Shown piece after piece: positions 37,264 to 45,700 of a stretch of DNA of 64,000 bases (within the stretch, counting starts at the first letter, position 1; every line of letters begins with the position of its first letter). The notes under the pieces are model-generated. The model did no database searches and was not told the DNA's origin. It was given only the letters and a program-made list of their open reading frames with translations. Position numbers and translations under genes: made by a program. The stretch comes from Porphyridium purpureum (taxonomy: Eukaryota > Rhodophyta > Bangiophyceae > Porphyridiales > Porphyridiaceae). Location: the NCBI GenBank assembly GCA_008690995.1, contig VRMN01000002.1:2232001-2296000 (forward strand), in the 5' to 3' direction.

Positions 37264-38520
37264 TCAGTACACGAAAGGAAGGAGTCGGGCAGGCACGGCC
37301 TGACAGTATTGCTCCCACAGCGCGCCATACTTGGCCGAGCACTTCTCGTGGTCGCGCATTTCGCGGTGCAGCAGCAGCAGCAAGAGATAGATAAAGTAAA
37401 AGTACGCCCATGCGTTTGTCATGCCGCAAGGCAAGCTGTACGAAATCGCCAGCAGGAGGTCGCCCAGAAAGTTGATCTTGCGTGCCCATCCCCAGTACCC
37501 ACTCGCAAGCAGCTTGCCGCCAATCAAGACGGGCGGTTTGCCCCAGATTGGCCGCTCCGGGTCTTCCTTGAACGCGTGCTTCTGCGAATTCGCGCCGCGG
37601 AAAAGCGTGTACCCAAGCACGGCCGTGCACAGCGTGGCGCCCATTTCGATGAGCGGCCACGCCCTCAGGTTGTTCAGCAGGAACAGGTTTTGCAGCGAGA
37701 AACAAAACGTGGTAAATGCAAGGTCGCCCCAAACCAACATGAGCCCAAAATTTTCCGCGATAATGTCCCACGTGAATACCATCTTGCGTTCGTTCAAAAA
37801 GTAATCAAACACATACCAACCCGTGAGCAGCTGGTACGCAGCCATGCGAGCAGTGATTTCGCCGTGCTCCGCATACTGCAGGAAAAGGAACGACAGATTC
37901 ACCAGCTGCCAGCCGTTGAGCGCCGGGCGGTACGCAAAGAATTTGACGTCCAGCCCCAGGACGTGCGGGTTTAGCTCAGTTCCAATCACAAAGTCGTGCA
38001 CGAGGCCGTGCTGAACAAACCAGTTTCGTCGCTTGTACGCCTGTCCGATAACGAACAAGTAGATCGCAAACGCCAAGCTAAACAAAGATACCGTGGCGAA
38101 GAAGGTCCAAAAATGACGCGCCACAAAGGTCACGTCCAGCACGCCAGTCCTGCCAGCCATGACAAAGGCGGCACTGGTCACAAGGTGAATGAGCAAGCCG
38201 TTGCACTTGTACGTGAGCCGCGAGCCGTCCGCGAGCCGCGCTCCTTTCTGGCTATACCCGGGCAACAGGACGCCAAGAACAACCAACCACAGCAGATAGG
38301 TCAAGTACACCATCAGCACCGTCCAACTCGGCTTTGGAAGGTGCTGCAGTGCGTGCGCCACGCTGCGCGGGACCCAGAACTGCGTCTCGCGCCATAACAC
38401 CCACACGATACACGCCCACAGGACAAGGTATCCCACCCACCACCGACGCACACGCGCTGTTGATGCCGCGGCTGCTGCGGCTGCTGCTTCCGCTGCGGAT
38501 CCCGCCGCCGTCGCCACCAT
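37264..38520 (-). CDS. Sterol C14-reductase-like (ERG24/DHCR7 family) membrane protein
   Basis: This 418-aa polytopic protein has about eight or nine hydrophobic segments and the ERG4/ERG24 family signatures. Visible are GTELNPHVLGLDVKFF with YRPALNGW, DIIAENFGLMLVWGDLAF, LLASGYWGWARKINFLGDL and the C-terminal HREMRDHEKCSAKYG to WEQYC. It should reduce a sterol double bond with NADPH in the ER. I favour the C14-reductase (ERG24/FACKEL) over the 7-dehydrocholesterol reductase from the overall wording, but the two are close. The N-terminus has an Ala-rich tract (38465-38500). The first ATG in frame is at 38520; the open frame upstream lacks ATG. Confidence 0.85.
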   Translation of the reverse strand: MVATAAGSAAEAAAAAAAASTARVRRWWVGYLVLWACIVWVLWRETQFWVPRSVAHALQHLPKPSWTVLMVYLTYLLWLVVLGVLLPGYSQKGARLADGSRLTYKCNGLLIHLVTSAAFVMAGRTGVLDVTFVARHFWTFFATVSLFSLAFAIYLFVIGQAYKRRNWFVQHGLVHDFVIGTELNPHVLGLDVKFFAYRPALNGWQLVNLSFLFLQYAEHGEITARMAAYQLLTGWYVFDYFLNERKMVFTWDIIAENFGLMLVWGDLAFTTFCFSLQNLFLLNNLRAWPLIEMGATLCTAVLGYTLFRGANSQKHAFKEDPERPIWGKPPVLIGGKLLASGYWGWARKINFLGDLLLAISYSLPCGMTNAWAYFYFIYLLLLLLHREMRDHEKCSAKYGALWEQYCQAVPARLLPFVY

Positions 38521-38787
38521 CGTCTTGGAAAGAGCGGCGCCTGATGACAGGAACTGAACACACGGAAACACGCGTTCACGTGACGCCCCTCTTGCTGCTG
38601 CAAATGGTTGACAGGCGAGCTCGATTGGCTCCTCACGCACATTCACATGTTTACTTTCCAGACCCCGATTTCAACAAGGCAGTGGAAAAGAAGGGCTAAG
38701 GACAACAGACTGCCGGCTACACAGGGACGGATCGATTACAGGGGTTGGGCTCCTTTAGTTTCGGTTTTCACGCTTGTGTCAGAACAA

Positions 38788-40221
38788 TTATTTCGGCCCT
38801 TGCATGCCCTCGATGGGAATCGAACTGGAGCCTCCGAGCTTTTCAATGTCTCCAAAGATCAAACTGCCGGACAGCAACAGAAACACGAGCAGCGCGGTCT
38901 GGTTAATTGTGTTCTGCACCTTCTGAGGCACTGGGCGACCAGAAAGGCCTTCGGCAAGGATAAATGCCATCTGCCCACCGTCAAGCGCCGGGAGCGGGAG
39001 CGCGTTGATGATCGCGAGATTGAGCGAAATGACGGCGCAAAAGTAGAACAGTGCGGACGCGTCTGTTCTTGCAATTTCAGCACCCATCGAAACAACCCCA
39101 ATGGGTCCAGACACGCTACTCACACCACCGCCGCTGGCGTTGTTCGCACCACCAAAGTTGAATGTGCTGCTCGCAATGCGCGACAGCCCCGTCCAAGTCT
39201 GGGTTCCTAGCCGCGAAAACTCCGAGTTTGTCATGCTTAGCGCGCTGAGCACCGAGTTGGGTAGCCTCTTGGTCACGACAGCGTTCGAAGACAGCTGGAG
39301 GCCTATTTTCGCGTCACCGTCAGGCGTGCGCCGCGGCTGCACTTGGAGATCAAACGTATTTTCCCCGCGCCGAACTGTCATGGACAGCAAGTCCGTTCGG
39401 CTGGTGCGGATTCGGTTGGCCGCAACCGACGCGCTGTCCTGAGCGCGATCGATAGGAAGGCCATTGATGGAAAGCACGACGTCGTTCTTCAAAAGTCCGG
39501 CGCGCGCGCCTGGCCCAGAAGGATCGGCAAGCTGAGAGATAACCACGCCCGGCTGGTACTCAAAGCTCGGGACGCCGTTGAGCGTGACACCGCCAAAGAT
39601 GGTGACGTATGCGAGGGCGAGGTTAGCAAGCACTCCGGCCGAGACCACAATGGCGCGGTCACGCACGGGCCGGTTTTGCAGCAGATTCGGGTCATCGAGC
39701 TTGACCTCCTCCCCTGTTACCTCGTCGATCTCGGACGCTTCGGGAAACGCCACAAAGCCTCCCAAAGGAAAAAGGCGAAGGGTGAATTGGGTCTCCTGGT
39801 TCGGTGGCTTGTACGCGAGCAGCTTGGGTCCAAAGCCAACCGAAAAATCCTTGACGCGGATGCCTTGCAGCCGCGCGGCGAAAAAGTGGCCAGCCTCGTG
39901 CACGACGATGATGAATGCCAGAATGCCGAGCCCGACGGCCGTGGGCGCGAAACTCGAGAGGCCCGACGCCACCAGCTCCGCGGTCTGCGCGAGCGGCGCG
40001 GCGGCACTCATCACGCACGTGTTCTGGCGCCTGGTGCCCCGCCCAAGACCGCGCCGACAGTTCACACGTGATCCACTTGCCGGCGCTGCCGAAGCACGCC
40101 AGCGCGTCCGCGCAGCGCCACTGTTTGCGGCAGGCGCGCGCCAGCCGCGCCGTGCCACCCGCTGGCATGGAAACTCGCCGCGTGGCGCGTTCCGCACGGC
40201 GCCACGGGCGCCAACACCCAT
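38788..40221 (-). CDS. RseP-like M50 zinc metalloprotease, probably plastid
   Basis: This 477-aa intramembrane site-2 protease has the HEAGH zinc motif at about residues 108-112 within the first membrane helix (ILAFIIVVHEAGHFFAARL). It also has VKDFSVGFGP, a PDZ-like domain (about 205-270, GPGARAGLLKNDVVLSINGLPI) and the second catalytic motif LPALDGGQ with Asp near 414. The layout equals bacterial RseP and the plastid ARASP/EGY-type enzymes. The first 70 residues are Arg/Ala-rich with almost no acids, which fits a plastid transit peptide. It would cleave membrane-anchored substrates in the inner envelope or thylakoid; the substrate is unknown. Confidence 0.92.
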   Translation of the reverse strand: MGVGARGAVRNAPRGEFPCQRVARRGWRAPAANSGAARTRWRASAAPASGSRVNCRRGLGRGTRRQNTCVMSAAAPLAQTAELVASGLSSFAPTAVGLGILAFIIVVHEAGHFFAARLQGIRVKDFSVGFGPKLLAYKPPNQETQFTLRLFPLGGFVAFPEASEIDEVTGEEVKLDDPNLLQNRPVRDRAIVVSAGVLANLALAYVTIFGGVTLNGVPSFEYQPGVVISQLADPSGPGARAGLLKNDVVLSINGLPIDRAQDSASVAANRIRTSRTDLLSMTVRRGENTFDLQVQPRRTPDGDAKIGLQLSSNAVVTKRLPNSVLSALSMTNSEFSRLGTQTWTGLSRIASSTFNFGGANNASGGGVSSVSGPIGVVSMGAEIARTDASALFYFCAVISLNLAIINALPLPALDGGQMAFILAEGLSGRPVPQKVQNTINQTALLVFLLLSGSLIFGDIEKLGGSSSIPIEGMQGPK

Positions 40222-40971
40222 CCTACAGACGCCGACATAACCCCCGCATTCTCACGTTGCTGCCCAAACCCCATCATCACCCTCACAACCACGTCGGCCC
40301 TTGCTGTCCTCCACCGCCTTCCCCACCTCTCCCTTACTCTCTCTATCCACCTCCCCACAAACCTCGAACCTCCTACCTTTTCCCTCCCTCCACCGCGGCC
40401 GCGAAACCCTACACCTTATTCGACTCGATAAACCATCAGAAATGCTTATTGCGTCTATCAGATTGCGCCAGCTTTACAGATCAGTACTTACCGGCTCAAC
40501 CGGTTACGTGTAAGCCGCGAACCGCGAGCCGGGAATGCGGCGTGGGTGCGGCTGTCGCTCGGTGAACGCCAGGAAGGCGTCCAACACACGCCGCGCGCGG
40601 ATGCGCAGCTGACCGCCGCACGAAGCTGCTCGGAACGCGCGGCCTCGGCAATCTTCATCGTGGAGCGGGGAACGCGCCGCACTGCGGACGGCGTGACGTT
40701 GCTCCTGTCGCGGCGCGAGAGAGCGTTCCACGCATGCCGCGAATGGACGCGCAGAGGTACAGTGCTGCACTGTACCGAAAGCTGTACTTGGAGGTACAGC
40801 TGACGGTACAGCTGGCGCGGGCTGGAAACCGGCGGGGCGCTGGCGCGTGTGCGAAACGGAATCTTTGGGTGGAAAGGGAGGCTGTGGGGCTGAGCGCGAG
40901 GGGTTTGGGAGAAGGCAGTACGTGTGGAGAAGGCGGCGCAGACGGTGGGTGAAGCGATCTAGCAGGGCAGA
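40222..40971. promoter_or_regulatory. Divergent upstream region of M50 protease and thioredoxin genes
   Basis: No gene is supported in 750 bp. Bases 40222-40400 are C/T-rich and 40850-40960 G/A-rich on the plus strand, so each edge is purine-rich on its gene's sense strand. The densest GTAC-palindrome cluster of the window lies at 40756-40811. Confidence 0.5.
40756..40811. promoter_or_regulatory. Dense GTAC-palindrome cluster
   Basis: GGTACAGTGC (40756-40765) and GCACTGTACC (40767-40776) form a 10-bp-arm perfect palindrome around one base. The next dyad, GCTGTACTTGGAGGTACAGC at 40781-40800, is nearly identical to the one at 1242-1259. A further GTACAG follows at 40806-40811. The cluster lies about 160-215 bp upstream of the thioredoxin ATG. 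Confidence 0.55.
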
Positions 40972-41295
40972 ATGGGCGTCATCGTGGTCGAGTCCGAAGC
41001 GCAGTGGGAGCAGCTGATGGCCCAGTCTGCCGAAAAGCTCGTCATGGTCGACTTTTTCGCGGTGTGGTGCGGCCCGTGTAAGGTGATCGCGCCGGTGATC
41101 GAGGCCATGTCAAATGAGCACACGGACGTCGTCTTTGCCAAGGTCGACGTCGACGAGCTCAGCGCGCTGGCGCAGAAAAATGGAATCTCCGCGATGCCCA
41201 CCTTTATTTGCTTCAAGAATGGAAAGGAGGTCGCGCAGGTGCGAGGTGCCAATAAGCCCGGAATCGAGGACATGGTCAAGAAGAACAAGTTCTGA
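40972..41295 (+). CDS. Thioredoxin
   Basis: This 107-aa protein is a compact thioredoxin with the redox site WCGPC at residues 32-36, the buried Asp in VDFFA and the cis-proline motif AMPTF near residue 75. There is no targeting extension, so it is a cytosolic h-type thioredoxin that reduces protein disulfides, recharged by thioredoxin reductase. A longer paralogue follows at 41883, so the pair is a tandem duplication. Confidence 0.96.
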   Translation: MGVIVVESEAQWEQLMAQSAEKLVMVDFFAVWCGPCKVIAPVIEAMSNEHTDVVFAKVDVDELSALAQKNGISAMPTFICFKNGKEVAQVRGANKPGIEDMVKKNKF

Positions 41296-41882
41296 GCTAC
41301 GGCCTCGCGCGCGCACGCGCACTGCCTCGTTCTGCGCCTTGGGCCGCGAGCGTGCATGATTGTATGAGACACTAATACCGTACCGGCCGATCTCACGCGG
41401 GTCGTGATGCTTGGTTCGATAAATCAATAGTCTTTTTCCCATGGCGTATGGGTTGATTCTTATCATACGACCAGAGGCTAGTTCTAGATCTCTGCCCGCC
41501 CGGTCGGCCATGGTCGGTCGATCAGCTCCACGTGACGCTGTGACAACGCGGCTTTCCCCGCCAGCACGCGTTCCGCGGAACGCGCCTCGACACAATTAGG
41601 GTTTTTCTCGCCCGGATTTCTGCGCCGAAATTCGACGGGTGCGACGCTGGACAGAGAAACGCGGAGTAGCGGAAGGGACCGAGGTATTGAGCCGGCCTGC
41701 TCGACGAGGGAACGGCCACAGTCACCCCACAGACACACACGTATAAAAGCACAACTGCGCGCGCGAGAGGACGAGGTGGACGCAAGTAGAGCGCGCAGTG
41801 AGCGGGAGGTGAGAAAGGAAAAAAAAAAAAGAGGACGACAAGAGGAGCGCTTGTCGAGAAGGCTCGAACAGGAGACAGCAGC
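41296..41882. other. Spacer between tandem thioredoxin genes
   Basis: 587 bp without a supported gene. The last 80 bp before the second thioredoxin are G/A-rich with an A run near 41820-41830. No tRNA or snRNA is recognised; bases 41345-41480 contain short inverted words but nothing I can name. Confidence 0.45.
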
Positions 41883-42347
41883 ATGGGAGTCATTCACGTC
41901 AAGTCGGACGAAGAGTTCCGAGAGCTGCTGAAGCAGTCGTCGGAAAAGCTGTTGGTCGTAGATTGGTTTGCAACGTGGTGCGGGCCGTGCAAGGCAGTGG
42001 CGCCGGCGTTGGAGAAGATGGCGCAGAGCACGCCGGACGTGGTGTTCGCCAAGGTCGACGTCGACGCTCTGTCGGGATTGGCAAAAGAATTCGAAATCTC
42101 TGCGATGCCCACGTTTGACGCGTTCAAGGACGGCAAGAGCGTGGAGCGCGTGCGCGGCGCGGACGTGGCCGCGGTGACGCGCATGGTGGACAACCACAAG
42201 TTTGCGCCTGCGGCGCCTCTGCACCGCGACACAGTCACCAACAAGCAGCTGCTCACAGTGCTGCGCAAGCACCAAATCGACACGCGCGGCTACCTGGAGC
42301 GCTCGGAGCTGCTCGCGCTTGCCATCGAACACCATCTCGTCGAGTAG
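41883..42347 (+). CDS. Thioredoxin with C-terminal SAP-like helical domain
   Basis: This 154-aa protein has a thioredoxin domain (WCGPC at residues 32-36, AMPTF near 75) closely similar to its neighbour, then about 45 extra residues. The extension (TNKQLLTVLRKHQIDTRGYLERSELLALAIEHHL) has the helix-turn-helix look of the SAP-like modules in ARMET/MANF and RNF34-type proteins: LxxxLRxxxIDxxGxxExxELxxLA. I infer that the extension directs the thioredoxin to a partner or nucleic acid. No signal peptide or KDEL is seen. It arose by tandem duplication with either gain or loss of the tail. Confidence 0.92.
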   Translation: MGVIHVKSDEEFRELLKQSSEKLLVVDWFATWCGPCKAVAPALEKMAQSTPDVVFAKVDVDALSGLAKEFEISAMPTFDAFKDGKSVERVRGADVAAVTRMVDNHKFAPAAPLHRDTVTNKQLLTVLRKHQIDTRGYLERSELLALAIEHHLVE

Positions 42348-42773
42348 CAGCAGCACATTCCCACCTCCGGCTCACGGTCGCAACAGATTTCCTTCACAAC
42401 ACCACTGAACCCCCCGCGCTGTACATGTTAATAAAGGCGCCGAATCTTGTCGATATTTATTCCCTTTTTTATATTAAAAATGGGGAACCGAAACTGATAA
42501 ACCGAAAAGCGCGCGCACGCGTGCGCAGCGGGGCGTCCGATTTGTGTCGCGTCGCGCGGATGTTTGCGTGACCGTGGCTGCGTGACATAGCTATCGAGGG
42601 ACAAGGCGCCGCAGCGACGTCGGAGTAGGAGGAAAGCGCTCGTAACGCTGCGCCGCGCGGAAATTGCGACTCTCCGCGCCGTAACGAACGGCCGTGCCCG
42701 CGCGTAGGAACGGGCTCGCGGCTTGAGCGGAGCTTGCTTGCACTGCACTGCGGTCTCACATTGGCAACGCAAT
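42348..42773. other. Intergenic region upstream of XRN1
   Basis: 426 bp. It contains a probable poly(A) signal AATAAA (42430-42435), a CTGTAC at 42419-42424, and GAACCGAAACTGATAAACCGAAA-like words near 42485-42505. No ORF is supported. Confidence 0.45.
42430..42435 (+). terminator. Candidate poly(A) signal of the second thioredoxin gene
   Basis: AATAAA lies 83 bp after the stop codon, followed by a T-rich stretch. Position suits a polyadenylation signal, but it is a single hexamer. Confidence 0.35.
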
Positions 42774-45700
42774 ATGGGCGTGCCCAAGTTTTACCGCTGG
42801 ATAGCGGAGCGGTATCCGCTCATCACGCGCGACATCAAGAACGGCGAGGCAACGCCTGTGATTGATAATCTGTATCTCGATATGAACGGGATCATCCACA
42901 ACTGCGCGCGGCCCGAGGCCGCCACGGGAAGGAAACTCGAGCAGCACGATATTTTTCTGGCCGTGTTTCGGTACCTAGAAATGCTGTTTGCTCTGACCAC
43001 GCCGCGCAAGGTGCTGTACATGGCAATCGATGGTGTCGCGCCTCGCGCAAAGATGAACCAACAGCGCTCCCGCCGCTTCCGCTCCGCGCAGGAGCGCGCC
43101 GAGGAGTTTGCGAGGCTCATCAAAATTGGTGAAATCGAGCCGGATGCGCAGCAGACCGCAGAAATCTTCGACTCGAACTGCATCACGCCGGGCACAAAGT
43201 TTATGACCGAGCTCACTGAGGCACTCCGTTACTTTGTCGCCAAGAAAGTCAGCGAGGATCGCGCGTGGGCGCGCATCGAGGTGATCTTGTCCGGCGCCGA
43301 GGCGCCCGGTGAAGGTGAACACAAGATCATGGAGTATATTCGGCACTGCAAGGCAGCGGGAGAGCTAGACGCCAATACCGCACACTGCCTGTACGGACTC
43401 GACGCCGACCTCATCATGCTTTCCCTGGTCACACATGAGCCAAACTTCGTGCTGCTGCGCGAAAAGGTCGAGTTCAAGCCGCCGCGCAAGACGTCACGCA
43501 AGCTTGTCATCGAGTCGCCTATCCAGTCGCTGGTTTACGGCGAGTTTCAGTTCCTTTCCATCGGGCTGCTGCGCGAATATCTTTGGCTTGAGTTTGGTGA
43601 TGTGCGCGCGCAGATGCCAGACGTCGAGCTCGAGCGTGTGGTGGACGATTTCGTGTTCATGTGCTTCCTCGTTGGTAACGATTTTTTGCCACACATTCCG
43701 TCGCTCGACATCAAAGAGGGCGCTTTGGGTGTAATCATGCGGCTCTACAAGCACCTGCTTCCGCGCTTTGGAACATACCTAACGGACTGCGGCACGATCA
43801 ACTGGGATATGTTCGAGATTTTTGTGACCCGGCTCGGCCTGCTGGAAGCCAAGGTGATTGCCGGTCGCAGTGGCCAACGCGGCGGAGGCAAAGGGCGCGG
43901 TGCGCGTGGAGGATTTGGTGGTCGCGGTGGTCAACCTTTGACATTAGACGACCAAAAGCATAGCGCGCAACACGATGCGATGTGGGGCTTCCTTCCTTTA
44001 TCCGTTGCGCCGTCCAAGAAACTCAACCCGTTCGAGAATGAGGACGAAGACGACGAAGACGACGAGCTCGAAATGAACAGCGTGACAGGAAGTATCACGG
44101 ACGACGCGGATATTGACAATGCATCCGCAGCGCGCGCGGACATGGACGCAGACACGCAGCGTCCGCTGTTGTGGAACGAGGAGCAGCTTGCGAGCGAATT
44201 AGCCGAAGCCACCGAGGCATCGGCGCGAGATGACGGCTTTCAGACACGAAAGCGCGAGTATTACAAATCGAAGCTCGATTTTGATAGCGACAGCGAGACG
44301 GGACAGGCACAGATCACTGCGCTCAAGCGTTCGTTCATCGAGGGAATCCAGTGGGTGCTGTCCTACTACTTTGAGGGTGTCATCTCGTGGCGCTGGTTTT
44401 ACCCGTATCACTATGCGCCGTGGGCGTCGGACTTGGTCGGTCTAGCCTCCCTCGCGAAGCAGATTAGCTTTCCGGAGGGCCCGCCGTTCTTACCCCTCCA
44501 GCAACTGCTGTCTGTACTTCCAGCAGCGTCGGCGTGGTGCTTGCCCAAGCCCTATCAGAATCTCATTACGGACCCAAGCTCGCCGCTGGCCGATTTTTTT
44601 CCGGCATCGTTCGCCATTGATATGAACGGTAAAAAGAACACATGGGAGGCCGTGGTTCTCTTGCCCTTCATCGATGAGCAGCGGCTTGTACAAGCCACCG
44701 AAGGCATCGATGCCCACGCAGGATTGACCGAAGCTGAGCGCGCGCGTAATATGATGGGTGTCGCGAAACTGTGTTGCCGTGTCTCGTCGAATGCTGGTGG
44801 GCTTGACCCGTCCGTCATTGCGGTTACATCGGCGTTCGCAAACGTGCTCCCTCCTATCCAAGTCAATCGCTGCAAAGAGCGCGACTTTGTCCTACCTACA
44901 GCAAGCGCTTCATCGGGCGCTGGTGTTGGCCGCGTGTGTTTTGGCGGCCGACTGGCTGAAGGTTACGTGCCCGTGCATCAACTCGACGCCGTGTGTTTTT
45001 CGGACCACCCATCTCTGAAGCGGCGCCCATTCACGAGTCGCAAGGCTTTCGCGCAGATCAACCTGTTCGGGATGCCCAGCCGGGGCGAGAGTGTAGTTAT
45101 CCAGCTGGGTGATGACGCGTGGCATGCACCAGACTATGACGCTCCTCCGCAAGCGCTGAACGGTGGCGGCATGGACATCATGGACAGTACTACAAACGGT
45201 GGGATGAAAGGCGCGGGCAACGGACCCAGTGTTCAAAATGGTCTTTTTGCATGGGAACACAGTGCCGAGGCAGCCGTCGCGCATGGCATTGCGCCCGGTG
45301 AGATTGTTGTCGCCAGTTACCCATGGCGTGCTCTGGCAAAAGTGATCAGCGTTCGTGACTATGACCGCGAGTACGTGCTCGAGCCCACGGGCAAGGATGG
45401 AGCCGACACAGTTCGAATGATTCCGTCGCTTGCCGAGTCGGAAGATACAAGACTTGACTCCGGTGGGGCGGGCTTCAAGGCGAAGAGCGCCCTTAAGCAG
45501 GGTGGTGCCACGAATCATCGCGGAGAAGAGTTTGACACGCTGTCGATGCAGCTTGCGGACGCATTTATGACCCAGCGCGGGCTGTCGTTCGGCCCGCCTT
45601 TGGTGACGGTTGACGTTGTATTTGCAAATTCACGTGACCCGGCGACGCGCGAGGCCCGCTCGTTTGAACCTGTTTCGGCGGCTGGAGCGGTCACGAAATT

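Noticed and set aside
38805-38830. tRNA-like word GGGAATCGAACT
   Set aside because: It lies inside the M50 protease coding frame and no cloverleaf can be drawn around it.
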